A stretch of 64,000 nt of DNA from positions 71,071,183 to 71,135,182 of the forward strand of contig CM074179.1 in the NCBI GenBank assembly GCA_037179385.1. Reading direction: 5' to 3'. How positions within the stretch are numbered: position 1 is the first letter of the stretch; the number at the start of each line of letters is the position of its first letter. Positions 10,548 through 23,612 of the stretch are shown in pieces. Origin of the DNA: Holothuria scabra (lineage: Eukaryota > Echinodermata > Holothuroidea > Aspidochirotida > Holothuriidae). A program made the position numbers and the translations under genes. Under the pieces are notes generated by a model that was not told the origin of the DNA, searched no databases, and worked only from the letters and a program-made list of their open reading frames with translations.

Positions 10548-12310
10548 TTGTACTATGTCACAAATTATTACACAATGGACAAGATTTTCCTCTGTCCTAC
10601 TGAAAATTTTGAAGTTAGTTCCATTGTAAGCAATTTAAAGAAAAGTTTTTCTGCTGGTAGAGACGGCCTTCCTGTCAACATTATCCAGGCAGCTGTCACC
10701 CCCTTTTTAGAGCTGTTTACCTTCATATGTAACCTTTCTATGTCCACAAGAACTGTCCCCCAGAAAATGAAAGCAGCCAGAGTATCCCCATCTTCAGGAC
10801 CGGTGACCCTACCACAATCTCTAATTTCCGTCCAGTTTCTATTCTTCCGTGTATTTCTAAGATTCTTGAACGACTCATTTATAATCGCATGATTAAATCT
10901 TTAGAAAACAACAAAATTATTTCAAATCGCCAGTTTAAATTACGTAAGAATCTTTCCACTTATATTGCTTCCCTGGATAATGTTAATTATATTACTAAAG
11001 GTTTTGACAATAAAGAGGTTACCATTGGTATTTTTCTTGATATATCTAAAGCTTTTGACACAGTAAACCACAATATATTTCTAGATGAAATTACTCACTA
11101 TGGGATCCGCGGAGTTGCACTTAATTGGTTTTACAGTTATCTTGCAGGCAGAAGTCAAATGGTTAGCATTAAAAGGCAGTTTTCTCTCCACAGGAATGTT
11201 GAATGTGGGGTTCCCCATGGGTTAATCTTAGGATCCTTCCTTTTTCTTATTTACATTAATGGTCTCTCTCAAGCGGAAACTAAGCTCTGTTTTGCCTTGT
11301 TTGCCGAAAATACCAGCATTCTTTATAAGCATAGAGATATCCATGAAGCTACACGTGTTATCAATAATGAATTGACTTGTATTTCCAAATGGTTTAGAGC
11401 GAAAAAATTATCGTTAAAAACCAACTATGTGGTCTTTCACCCCTATCACAGTAAGGTACATCATGTTGATTTTTACAAAGACCAAAAAAAAAATGGTCTT
11501 TCTCTAATAAAATATAATTTCTAGGTATTCATGTATCTTGATTCGAATCTCTCTTGGGTAAATCAGTTAACAATATCTGTTCGAAACTTTCCAAGACCAT
11601 CCGTGTACTTTAAAGAATCAGTAGTTAAGTACCATGCAATATTATGAAAACCCTACATAATTCTTTATAATCTTCTCACAAATTTCTACTGTAATATTGT
11701 CTGGAGTAATATTTATCCGACTCATCTTAATCGTATTTATGTCGTTCAGAAAAAAAAATAAGCTTTAAGGATTATTACGAACTCGAATTGTGTACAAGTA
11801 TGTTAACAGTTTCTTACCCATTTTATTTGACAGTTACTTTAACTTAAACCGGGATTACCACCAGTACCATACTAGGTAGTCAGACCATTTTCATATAAGT
11901 AGGTTTTCTACACAAATTTTTATTCGTTCTCTTTTCGTCACCGGTCCTAGGCTGTGGAACAATCTCAACGTTAGTATAAAGAATTTCAAATCAATAGGTA
12001 CATTTTGCAAACATTTAAAACATTATATTTTACAAAGGTGCAATGAATAAGTCACTAAAAATATTTTCTGTATTATTTTTGTATACAGTTATCTTCTGTA
12101 TTATTTTGTGTATGTTTTTGTGTATCTTCTGTGCTTGTACTTATAGATTTTTTGCTTATATTTTCTGTTTTTTTTTTAATTAAGGGGGGGGGGGTGCTCG
12201 TAAAAGCAACCTTCGTGCTTGTCCAGTCCTACTCCCCTTAACCTAATTGTCTATTGTAAATACTTTCGATTTTTATAATCTGTAGAAATAAATTGCATTG
12301 ACTTGAATTG
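10548..12310 (+). pseudogene. 5'-truncated, decayed CR1/L2-type LINE (reverse transcriptase ORF)
   Basis: The reading frame from 10575 carries the start of a non-LTR reverse transcriptase (SFSAGRDGLPVNII). After a frameshift near 10783 it continues as GDPTTISNFRPVSILP, then FLDISKAFDTVNH, YGIRGVALNWFYSYL, GVPHGLILGSFLFLIYING and a catalytic box reading FAEN where FADD is expected. Past the stop at 11524, other frames still encode the C-terminal region (FLGIH, NPTHLNRI-like, then GPRLWNNL near 11945). The 3' end at about 12285-12310 is an ATTGACTTGAATTGATTG-type tail after a G run near 12185. The motif order is that of the CR1/L2/Jockey group. The loss of both catalytic aspartates plus frameshifts shows it is dead. 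The endonuclease half is missing. Confidence 0.9.
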
Positions 12311-12523
12311 ATTGTTTGAAGTGAATAAGTTTCAACATTTTATATGAACTTTTTATATCTTGGCTCAGGAACGTCCTATGATGATGGGAGTCCAGTTAGA
12401 ATTCATTTCATACTGTCTAATACACACATTTCTCACAGAGAGATAAACAGAGATAGTAGTTACGTGGATTTTATTTCCCAGGGAATTTCTGTCTGTTCAC
12501 TATTATTTTTTTAAGAAGCACCT

Positions 12524-12526
<3 letters not shown>

Positions 12527-12562
<36 letters not shown>
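12527..12562. repeat. (TA)n microsatellite
   Basis: A pure TA run directly abutting the left arm of the perfect palindrome at 12563. Confidence 0.95.
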
Positions 12563-12566
<4 letters not shown>

Positions 12567-12655
12567 TCGAAAGTGTTATAGTAATGAATTCGATCATGAA
12601 TTTTATACCGATCCAAATTCATGATCGAATTCATTACTATAACACTTTCGACCTA
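12563..12655. repeat. Perfect palindrome, 41-bp arms, 11-bp loop
   Basis: Arm 12563-12603 (beginning TAGGTCGAAAGTGTTATAG) and arm 12615-12655 are exact reverse complements, with spacer 12604-12614. It is followed by short degenerate echoes (CTTCGATCTA, CTTCGACCTA up to 12690) and bracketed by TA microsatellites. Perfect arms mean either a very recent event, active homogenisation, or an assembly fold-back artefact. Confidence 0.97.
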
Positions 12656-12687
12656 CACATTCTAACTTCGATCTACCAACTTCGACC

Positions 12688-12810
<123 letters not shown>

Positions 12811-12829
12811 TGTGTATAATACATGTGTA

Positions 12830-13160
12830 TTTACAGTCCAGGACATTCACGTCTCTGCCCTGTAACTCTTAGAAAGTATTTCTATATATCTCCCTGCAAG
12901 TGGTATGCATTTTACTATCAAGGGCATTTTTTGCCTGTTACTCTCAATGAGTTTCTTAATATATTTCTCTGCAAGTAATGCACATTTTATTAAACAGGGC
13001 ATTTACTTTCATACTAAAAGATATGCAAAGAGGTACAAAGTGATACTCCTTAAAAAGGAATGCCATTGATGATTTGCTCATTAGTCATAGAGAGATATAT
13101 AGAGCTACTCCGAGTTAAAAAAAACAAATGGTATGGATAATAAAATGCACATAACTCAAT
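12830..13160. repeat. Minisatellite, block 3, with an internal orientation switch
   Basis: From 12830 to about 13010 the unit is in reverse-complement orientation: CCTGTAACTCTTAGAAAGTA, TCTCTGCAAGTAATGCACATTT and CAGGGCATTTACTTTC are the complements of the words in blocks 1 and 2. From about 13020 the forward orientation resumes (GATACTCCTTAAAAAGG, GGATAATAAAATGCACAT), so the block is an inverted pair centred near 13015. Confidence 0.75.
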
Positions 13161-13437
13161 CAGAGATATGAGAAACCAAATAAGTTTTCATATATTTATC
13201 CAGTGAACCCTTTGATTGTCCCCTGTTGTCCCCCATAATTTCCTCATTATGGACTCCATTGTCCTTATCTCCAGTAGTTGCTCTACTCTCTGCAAGTTCT
13301 TCATGGGTACTACTCTCATAGATTCCTACAAGCCCATTACCGTCAGCATCAACATCATCTTCTTCAGAAGACTCATTATCACATTCTGTTGTTTCCAAAG
13401 AAACTGCTTTACTTTGCTGCATCTTCTTAAATTTGTG
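13156..13437 (-). CDS. Candidate 3'-terminal exon with acidic low-complexity region
   Basis: A minus-strand frame of 93 codons opens directly after a possible acceptor (TATTGCAG, ending at 13438) and runs to a stop at 13156. The predicted product is hydrophilic, with a Ser/Glu/Asp cluster (ESSEEDDVDADGNG) and a basic N-terminal part (HKFKKMQQSK). No domain is recognised. The tract before the acceptor is A-rich on the minus strand, which is a poor polypyrimidine tract, and the last residues run into minisatellite block 3. It may be a genuine last exon, a fragment of a transposon protein, or chance. No upstream partner exon was found. Confidence 0.3.
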   Translation of the reverse strand, partial: HKFKKMQQSKAVSLETTECDNESSEEDDVDADGNGLVGIYESSTHEELAESRATTGDKDNGVHNEEIMGDNRGQSKGSLDKYMKTYLVSHISD

Positions 13438-13479
13438 CTGCAATATTTTTTTTTTTTTTTTTTTTTGGTGAATGGAAAA

Positions 13480-16400
13480 GCTGCCACTTTATAACTTAGA
13501 AGGACAGCATTCCGTTCAATGCTGAGGGCACTTGTTAGGCCAGTTGCTGTAAAATTAAATACAGATAAAAAAGGAATTTAGTTAAGTTGTTCCTGTATTT
13601 GATGTTTTTCACAATGGATTACCTCTTAATTTCTTTTTCACAAGTTCTCAAATGAATGGCTGTAGCCAGACATGTTGCCAATAGAGTGGCTAGCAATTGA
13701 GGCATTTACCGGATGTATTTTGTTGCACTTGTTTACTGACATACAGTCCCTTTAGAGTACTTTACCAACTTTTACTGAAAGTAGCCATAACTAGAGCACC
13801 AACGGTGCAGAAGCTCATATCTTCAAACTTCAAAGAGTTCCGAGGCTGTGTGTACTATTTTAATGACCTCAATTGACTAATAACCATTTATAACCACAAG
13901 AACACCCTTTCACCCTGAAGGCAACTTTTAAGAATGTCACCGAACTTTTCCAAGCTGTCTTCAGTGTGTAAATTGCCCTCGAAAAGTGACAATAAGAAAT
14001 AAAACTACAATAGGGGATAGAGTACACGGTAATTGCATCTTAATAATCATGGATAATGACCTGCACTAATTATTAACAATAAAAAATGATTAGCACTCTA
14101 AAATGTAAATATTACCAATATTAATGACTTCCTGTTTTTGGTCCTTTAAACGACCTGGCTAGGGCTAAACTTCAAACATGCTCTAAGCAAGTCAGATGCT
14201 CTATCAGACTCTATAAGATATACAGTCAATGAGCTCTGACAGGACTTTGAGCCAAAACAAAATATCCAAAATGAAATAACCTCATCATAAACCGAACATC
14301 ATTACAAAAAATGTCAACTCAATTCAACTGAATACAGTGAACAAGTGGATTTAATCTTTTTGAAGTTTTTTCATTTTACAAAATAGAAGGAACTATATAT
14401 TTGCCTCTTTTAATTATGCTCTAATTGTGATATTTACTAAATTAATTGCTCAGATTACCATACATGAATACTTAATACCTGAAATATTCTAAAAGATAGG
14501 CCTACTTACTTCTACTACTACAAGAGAATCAATGATTTACACATTTTGCTGTGTTTCATACTGGTCAGTGTTCACCATCTGCGCCTTTAGCCCAAACCAA
14601 ATGTTGGCTCAAGGTTGATAAGAAGTTATGGTAGGTAGTATTTTGATGCATTATGTATTTCGTTTCATTAAATCCAATCAAATATGATCCATGATATGAT
14701 ATGACATTTGGGTTCAACTTAATTTGCAACCTTGGTTAAATTGAACTTGCCTAATAGTTTGGTGAAATCAATTCTGTATTTTGATGTGTATTAATAACCA
14801 ACTAAATGAACTTTTAACCAGACTATGCATTACACGTACTTATCACACAGTGTGCTCAAAGAGACCCCTTGCATTTCTTTAATAATTTTTTATGACTAAC
14901 CACTAAGATAAATGACAAAGCCAACATTAACAACCTACAGATGGTTCTCAAGGATGACTTTTTGTAACTTCAATACACCATCTGCCCTGTTCAGTGTTTT
15001 TACAGAAGATAAAGTTCGGTCAACAATTAACCAAGCAGAAAATAAGTTACTTGGGATGTGGCAACAGAATAAAAACTAAAACTTGCCTCCCTGAAGACAG
15101 TCAGAGACATATGATCCACACATTACTTTCACAGGCATACCAGTTTGAAGCTGTCCAGCCGATACTTATGCAAAAAGTTCTACAATTTTGAGCTATTGAC
15201 TTTTAATTTAACAAAAGGACCTTTGAGCCACATCTTGGACCTTTGACCCAAACTTCCAGCTAATCTTCCAAAGCCTCTCTATAAACACCCTTTTGATCAT
15301 TCCCATTGTGCCCTCCAGCTGTGTGAGATGGAAGTCTGTGACAGTGAATGTAAAAGGCAATCACCACAATTGATTGGAAAGTAAGGTACTGTAGGATACA
15401 TATGAATCTGTTTAGAACTGTCTTTCATATTCTGCAATAGTACTGTTTTGCAAGTTTTTCAGACGGTGTGAATAGTCCTCAAAGTCAAATGTTTCTTTAA
15501 AATTAATACTGTGTGACGAATTTAAAGGTTAGGTCTACATGCAGTGGTGATCTCGAGTAAACTTTGTTTACTGCTAACTGCTAAGACTTGTCTCTTTCTT
15601 CAGTGAAAATTTAAAAAATGCTTATAATTGCCCACTGGGTGAGCAATCTCTTTGAAGGAAGGCCTCTGCCTTTAAAAATGTTCCCTCACAAGTTTACATC
15701 ACATTCCTCTCAAGTGACCTGCATTTGAACAACCAAACTTGCTGACCAGCCCAGCCCTTTGAAAAGCCCGCATTTCAAATCTCTGAAGTATCCTTAGATA
15801 GCCCTGCTATATTATATACAGGCCTACCGATCTACAGTTATGGAATACAGGTACATCCTTGCCACTGCGTAAAAGTGTAATAACATCATGCAAAACCGCG
15901 TTCAATAGCAATAAAGAATGTCCATTTCGCGGGTTAGATGCAGGCTTGTGTTAGAGTTTCTCATCAAATGAACATCAGGGGCTGTTCTTGACATGACTGT
16001 CTCTTTTCATGGCCATAACGCCATCTCAGATGTACGAAGAGTACAGAACTGTATACTGGAAATCACTTGCAGCATCATGGTCCGACCATTTGTGACATAT
16101 TTGACAAGTTGACACTTGCAAACTGTCCTGGTACGGCACTAAAATTTACTTTTAGACTTCGGGCAGAAAGATTGGATGCATATCCTTTTAAGATAAAGAC
16201 GACGCCTGATCCAAGGTGGAAATTTTATTTGAAAAGTATGACCAATTACTTTCATACACTCTAGCAAGTGCTTTCTTAAATCAATGAAGTTAAAATTAGT
16301 CTATTAGAGTTAACATAGATCTGAAAGGATGGAATTAGTGACCAATCGAACGTCGCTTATTCCACTCTTTCAGATTCAAACTCATTTTTTTATTTACGGC

Positions 16401-16600
16401 CGAGGTACTGGAAGGTTTCAAAGGCATATCTTAGGCCCCTTGAATGGAACTTTGTAGCTGTAATAAGACTGTAACGGCAAGTTACCCTAATTTTAGAAAT
16501 TTCCTTTGCGAATTTCAGAGAAGAATGAACTTCATTCATCATAATAGTTTAAGCCAGATTTGTAAGTACCACAACTTTGGTTTTCTTGGTTTTATTTCAA
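13480..16600. other. Intergenic AT-rich sequence, nothing recognised
   Basis: No splice-consistent coding frame, RNA gene or terminal repeat was seen. There is a T-run at 13447-13466. Open frames at 14994-15191 and 16067-16264 lack any recognisable motif. Confidence 0.5.
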
Positions 16601-17015
16601 AATCCTGCTTTAGAGTATGCACTGCTAGAATGAAGATTCAAATCTCCTGAAGGCTTCGCGCCAACCGATGGCGACGCTCTGCTTAGATACGGTAGTCTTT
16701 TGGGCAACGCCTTTTCTGGCTGTTCGAGATTCATGTGAATCCGCTTGAACTGATGGTAGTTGAATGAATTTCTCCAGAATAACAAAATAATGATTGCTTA
16801 GGTTCTGCTTAAAGGCATGAACTTAAGATCGAACAAAATGCTAATTTTAGAAAGACTCTTGATTTTCCCAAAGGGTTCAATTGGAATTTTTTGCTTTATT
16901 CATACTAATATTGACTCGAATGGGTTTTTATTGTCGAAAATAAAACAGTTCACCGACTGGGTAACATCTAATTTTGTATTACCTTTACTTCTCATTTGAT
17001 TATCACCTAACATTT

Positions 17016-17091
17016 CGAATAAATACTTTTCGACAATAAAGAGAAGCCAAATATATTTGGATTCTCTTTATTTTCGGAAAGTATTTATTCG
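17016..17091. repeat. Imperfect hairpin, 38-bp arms without spacer
   Basis: 17016-17053 and 17054-17091 are reverse complements with about 35 of 38 matching, beginning CGAATAAATACTTTTCGAC and ending GAAAGTATTTATTCG. The centre is ATATAT-like. A related word, TTGTCGAAAATAAA, lies just upstream at about 16932. Confidence 0.85.
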
Positions 17092-17099
17092 GGAGATGA

Positions 17100-18500
17100 A
17101 AGATCAAGCTATTCATAGTTTCAGTTGAAACATTGATTGTTTTCGAGACATGACTTGAAAGGAACGTCAAGCCAATGTTACAAGTAACAGTAGACCGAAC
17201 TAATAGGTAAATCGTCCATGCAGCTGTTCCGATGATATAATGTTTTCGATCATGATAAAATTTGATTAAAAATGATTTTAAATAATGAAAGATTTCATTA
17301 GTCCGGTCATTAGACTCTGTAACTATCATCGGTCATCTGAAGCTAGCTTTTGGTTTAAGGGAAGATTGCAAGGATAAATCTATTAAAAAGTTTGTTTGGG
17401 CACGGCATTGGAACGGAATCAGAAAGGGACCTAAGTTTTCTGATTTACCCCTCGAGTATCAAGGATGAACTTTACTCATTACGGTTATCAAATTTGAAAC
17501 TTTAAAGGTAGTCGCTTTAAGGGAACTCTTAGATTAGCCTTAAGCTTTTTTTTGTTTAGAAGCTTTGTTTTGAAGGATATTACAGTCAGTTTTTATAACA
17601 TATTTTTTAACATATTTATGTGGAGCTTTCGTTCGTTCCGAAGACATGGACATCTTATCGGCAACGTTAAGCAGAATAATCCCTTTATTGAATATGACTT
17701 CACCATCCCTTCTTGTATCATAGATTGATCGGTTATTTATTTATTTATTTTGAGGGTTTCGGGTTATCGAGTTTTTGGCGTGATACAGATAGCGAGTGCC
17801 TTTTATGATATGACCTGCCTTTTTTCTTTGTTCAAGATCGTAAAAGGTTAAACTGACTAGGGTTTTAAAGTTGTTGGAAAATTTCCACACGCTCTTTAAT
17901 CTTTGGGGTAAATATTTTCTTATTAAAGAATTTAATTGTTCTTCATGAGAAATATGCAAGTGATTTTAACTTTTCAGAGTTTATGGACATAGTTGGTAAA
18001 ACTGATATGTCCTTGGAGGTTCACCCCATTATATGCCACATGACAGTTTATCGTAAAACAGGTTTGAAAAGTGGTTGGTGTTTCTGCTAAGTCTCCTTAG
18101 GAATCCTGTATCTGCCCAAGGGGCTGTGAGAATTCCCTAATCTGATTACTGTCTATTTAAGGGCAAAGGATTTTGAAAGATCTACTTGTTAAATCAATGC
18201 TTTCTTCGAAAAGAAAACGTGAGAGCCACAGGAAACTTTCAAAATTGACTTGTTAGATGCAATTTTGTCACTTCCTGCTATGGTGAAAAAACTACTACAA
18301 ATGATTTTCTGCTGTGTAGAGCCAAAACAAAAATCGGTCTTTATACTACTAGTAGTTGCTTAAAAAAGGGCTTACATATAGTCCTTGGGCCAGGGTGGAA
18401 AATTTGGCTTATTGGTACCAAGTTGAGGCACAAAATGTGAGAACTATAAGCTTGTTCAGCAACATCTTTTCGATAGATTGTTGCATGATAGACTTTTCAA
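17100..18500. other. Intergenic sequence, nothing recognised
   Basis: AT-rich, with a short (TTTA)n run near 17733. No supported gene or element. Confidence 0.5.
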
Positions 18501-18529
18501 AGTCACAGCTTTAGCCTTCTAATTTGTAT

Positions 18530-19245
18530 AAACAAAATGGCAGCCGCTAAAATAATGCAATATTTTGTTTTGGCCATTTCTTGGCTAAGAAAAGGAGTAT
18601 TGAAGTGGAATCAACTGCTAACCTAAAGTGTTGAATACAAAAAAATTCAAAAGTTATAGATTTGTCCACCACCGAAAGGTGGAAATATTCACATTGGGTC
18701 ATTGGTTTACATAGGAGTGGGGTATTGAAGTAAAAAAAAAGTTTAAAAGTTAACGTTTGGAAACAAAACTGTGGTTGGAGGTTAACGACCGGATATTTGT
18801 TTCATTTCATATTGAATTTCGTTTCTCATAATTCCAAAATGGCGTCAGAATTACATAATATCAGTGAATTTTCATGAATTGCTATGGAATGATTAATTTT
18901 TTAGAGTTATTAAGGACAATCGCTTTTCTTTCCTTTTCAGCCTTGTATTATTCAACAACATAAAATGAAAGATACACATATAATATAACCTAGTTACCAA
19001 CATATGCATGATAATTTGCATATACATAATAGTCTAAGCAGAAAAATTGAAATATACCATTTTATCCGTTTCTTTGCCTAAGAAAGCTTTGAAGTTAAAA
19101 CAACTTTTCGTTTGTGGATTCGAAAATCATAACTAAGCTAATACCCGTCATTTCAAATGGTAACTCTTTTGCATAAATCCAAAATGGTGGGGAATTTGCA
19201 TATCTTGGTGATAGCTGTCATGAACTGAATGGATTATGTTGGTCC
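18530..19245 (+). repeat. Two to three diverged tandem units (CCAAAATGG family)
   Basis: Units near 18705-18895 and 19066-19242 share GxATTGAAGTxAAAA, ATTTCATATxGAATTTCG, ATTCCAAAATGGCGTCAGAATT, ATATCAGTGA and CATGAATTGxATGG in the same order. A shorter relative (AAATGGCAGCC, TTGGCTAAGAAAAGGAGTATTGAAG) lies at 18533-18640. Divergence is high and the repeat is non-coding. Confidence 0.5.
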
Positions 19246-19249
19246 TTTA

Positions 19250-22200
19250 AGTGACGATTTTAAAACATTAAACAAAAAGAACGCTAACATGAAGGTATAA
19301 AAATGTTGCAATAGTGAAGATCCAGTTTGAGGTGAACATTATTCGAATACAGATGATAATTCGTCAATATCTAAGTAATTTTATTGTGACTGCTTCATCC
19401 AGGCTTCATTTGTAATGATGTCATTTTGGCATATTATTTTAGTGTTTTTAAGCTTTCTTACACTCGTGGTTTTTCGACCCTGCACTTCCAGTGTAAACCT
19501 TGAAATTTCAAGTGAAATGATTTTCTAAACACCAATTTATTTTACCAAATAGTACCTCTGGTTAGGGAAGGAGGAAGAGTCATGTATAGTGTTGGTTCCA
19601 AATCATATTCCTAGTACCATCTGTACGTTGATTCATTTGTTGTAGAAATAGGGGATCCTTTTTCTCAATGTAGTCAAGTTTATTCTTTCATGTGTAAATG
19701 AATGATCAAATTGATATGAGGAACTGAGTAAAGAATAATGACATATCCTTGTAATTTTGCTGCCTTTAAAAGGTTTAACCATTATCGTGGATCTCAAAGA
19801 AAAAATAAGCAAGAGAAAGAAATTTGAGTTACATATTATTCACGGTTATAACTGTCTCACTCAGAAAACACCCCGTATCATCTATTTCTTTTTGCACAGG
19901 CTAAAACAGTCCACATTCACCTTTCGTTGACAAACTTTTTGAAAATAAAAGTAGGCTTACATTTCCAGGGAAATGAATTGAGAAATATCACAGTTTTATA
20001 AGTAACATGGCAATGAATGGCAAAATTATACCAAAGTAAGTATAAAGGCATGACACACAATCCAAGAGATATTAAGATAATGGAAATGGGAGACATATTT
20101 ACATTATTTCTGAGTTATGTTTGTAACAGACTGTTACAACTACAAATCAAAACTGCTTCTTAGAGAAATTTAAGCTTCATGACCGAAATAAATCAGTTGG
20201 AAAATACACAGATATGTTAGAAATAAATCAATCTGGACGTGGCTTGTTGGAATATGATTGACTTTTTTACAGACTAATAGATATTCGTGTTGTCTAAAAT
20301 GGAGGAAGCTAATACATGCATTACTGTTTACATCCATATGAAGCTATGCACCATGTCTGAGTTTGAGTTATATGGTTGCATAGCTTTATAGGGAAAGCTT
20401 AACAGGGTACCATCATAAAACCATGTAGCCGTGTTACCATGAGTGACGAAAGTGAAAACAACAATCCGAACGCTAAAATTAATATCTTGAATATAAAAAC
20501 CACCATAGCTAGTCACAAATTGACAAAATATTACTTTAATGCAGACAACTAGAATTGAAACACTCCTTGGCTAAACACCTCACATCAGTCCTGGCTCCAC
20601 TGTACTGCTAATTGTCACGATTAAAATGCAGAAAAATGCCCGGGCTCTTGATTTTCAAAGTCAGCCATTATATCTGTAATTTAGCATCCCTACACCACTG
20701 AATTGGTTATGTAAAATACAGAATGAATAACACCTGTTTGGCAAAGAGTACATGTAAGCTGTTAAAAAGTATGTTAGAATCTGAAAAAAGTGATTATTTG
20801 CATTTCATAGCAGGTTTTTGTTTTAATATTTTGACCTACTTGTCCAAAGTGTCATGCTTTTTGGATATGTGACAAAATTGGGAAAAGAAAAAGACACACT
20901 GTACCCCCCCCCCCCCTCACACACACACCTTTGCGTATGGCAAGCTGAGGTGGAAAAAGGGAAAATCATCACGCTTGATGCATTAGAAAGTGTAGTTTCA
21001 CTACCACATTTTGTCTTGTTTTGCAACATGCGTTCAGTAGTCACATGTTTCTTCACTCTAATTTGAGTTTTCAGGTGTGACATACAAGCAGGAGGAGTGT
21101 GGCATTGTATGTCACATCCCTCACATCTGTCACCACCCATTAAAATTTGTCTCCAAATTTGCTGCCATATGTCCTAGTCTACCACATGGAAATTATTAGT
21201 GTTCTCGTGGAGCGTTTAACACTTTTTCTAAAGAAAGTGCATTCTGCCCTTTGGGCACTGGGCATTTATTCGCTTACCTTGATTTCCAAATCCAGCAGTG
21301 CAGTGGGCCGTTTTTATGGTCACCCTTTCAATTTTTTAAAAATGGATTTGTTTTTAATGGTATAATTTGACAAGAATTGAATTCCATGGCTAAATAAGTT
21401 GCCAAATGAATCTTGAACTATGAAAATGGGTTCAGATTTGGAAAATTTCTGCGTTAAAATAAAAATACCCTGATAGTATTGAAAACCTCCAGACCAATCG
21501 CTCAAATGATTGATAATTGGGACGAAAAATATATTGCGTAGGTACTTCACATGCCGAAATTAATGAAAACTGTGTTTGCAGTTACAAACGAGCAATATTT
21601 CTTTATATTTTCAACAGTAAGGTTCACCCTTAGTCTCTATTTGGGCTGAGAACATCTTGTACTAAGAGATCAGTTTTCATTTTTGATTTTTCATTGTTAA
21701 AAAGTCGTCATGTCATGATGGTATCGGCTTAGTTATAAGTGTAGTTTCAAGAGGCAGAATTGTTTTAATTGAAAATCAAAATATCAGGGGCAGCCATTTA
21801 AGTTACATGCAAACTAAGATATCTTCATCATTAAATGGACGTGCATTGGTATGATGTCAAAAGGTATGATGAAAAACCAATGAGCGAAAATTGCATAAAA
21901 ATCATAGGTACCACGACTTAAAATTGAAACATTCTTTCAATTTCCGTTAGTAATGAAAAAATGAAGTTTTAAATTTTAAATTATTGACTACCTTTGAATC
22001 ATGCAAATGAGCTTCAGTGCACAATGAACAAATAAACTGCTGGTTGTTCATTCCCAAATGCGAAAGATAAAACTAGCTGTCTTTCACTTCAATGTTGTTT
22101 AATTTCATATATGTTAGTCAATACTAGACCACGGCAATGTATTTGAAAATACTAGAAGCTTTTAATTTATTTATGCCAATGACTATAACTCGACCATTAT

Positions 22201-23359
22201 GAAGAATGGTAACATGCTTATTTGTTATTGTTATAGGAGACATTGACCTCAGATGGACAAAGGTACCTTGCAAATACTAATCATCTCTTCAAATGCCGAT
22301 ACCAGTTTCTCTTCATTGATTAAATGACCTAAAATAAGCAATTTTGGTGCCGAATTTGGTAAATGCAAATGATTTTCGTTTTGAAATAACACGTTTCTGT
22401 TGTGTGTTCAAACATATCCAAAAAATTTGTAAGTAAATACTCATTTAAAATTCATTACTATTTTCTAACTCAAGGTACTGTCAACAATAAAGTATTTCAA
22501 TATTCCAATGGCTACCATTTATTTTTTCAAATAAGCAACCATTTTATTTTTGCAAATGAGCATGTCTGCATCATAAAACGGATGAGTAAACATGGATATA
22601 TATTACATTCGTGCTCTAGAATATTGATAAGCAAATAAAATACACACATCCTCGTTGTAAGCTCTAAGAAAATGTAATATGACATAACATTCCACGGAAA
22701 AGATAAAAAAATATGCAAATTTACCACAGTTTTGGATTAATTCCAGTAAATTTTCTTTTGATAAGACAAATCTATGACTTGATATTCTCTTGGTATACCA
22801 CACTTTACATTAGAATTTGTGTCCACTTCAAAATTCCTTCAAAGTAGAGAATTGAAGAGAAATAAACATTTTCAAATTTCTCGAAATGGCCTAAGACTTT
22901 TATTTCCTTTTAAGCTTGTTATATTTTAAATTCAATTACAAGCCACACATACTTTCTGGTTGATTCTGAATTCGTGACAAACATTGAATCAACCGTGCCT
23001 TGATTTGGATAGTTACTTAAATGTCAGGGCCTCTACTTTTTAAATGAAATGTTTATACAGTGACTAAATATTTCATAATTATTAATGCGCATACACATTG
23101 GTTACAGTTCATACGTCATAGGATTACATGATGCATTCAAATAAATGCAGCATGCCATTTTATTACTTTGTGAAAGGTAAAGACTCTCTCCCGCTCGAAA
23201 AAGCTTGCTTATGCTCTGGCACAATAGTACTGAGTCCTTTTTACCTGATTTGCTAAAATATCGATTGGCATTTTATGCAACATAGCAACCTGAACTATGG
23301 GAAAAAACAAAAATATCTCGAATGCATGTATACAGATATATTAAATATAACGTGCTACC
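19250..23359. other. Intergenic AT-rich sequence with simple repeats
   Basis: Contains a C-run followed by (AC)n at 20904-20928 and a short perfect inverted repeat (TGTGACATACAA at 21076-21087, TTGTATGTCACA at 21105-21116). Scattered AAATGAGC/CCATTT words near 21800-22570 resemble the units at 18.5-19.2 kb. No gene is supported. Confidence 0.45.
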
Positions 23360-23363
23360 TTAA

Positions 23364-23612
23364 CCCTTTACCGTTGTTTGGGTCCTTTTGGACCCAGATG
23401 TGGAGCGCGGCTGTCACCCATCTTTACTGTTTCACGCGGAGCTCGAAACTGCTAGTAGCTACCCGAAAATTCGGCCACAACAACGAGAGAGACAATAGTT
23501 TAAGGTTACGGGGTCAGTAGCCTACGGAAGCTGATGCGGGCGTGCTACGTCCGCCTTTCAGCCCACCCCCGAGGCGCCCAAATTTGCCCCGACTGGAACA
23601 CCACGATTAAGG
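23364..23612. mobile_element. Candidate piggyBac-like MITE in TTAA
   Basis: A 249-bp GC-rich island is bordered by TTAA at 23360-23363 and 23613-23616. The left end reads CCCTTTACCGTTGTTTGGGT followed by CCTTTTGGACCCA, which closely resembles piggyBac-type ends. The right end (CACGATTAAGG before TTAA) is only a weak inverted match to CCCTTTACCG. The interior is CpG-rich, unlike its neighbours, and encodes no transposase. Confidence 0.45.
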
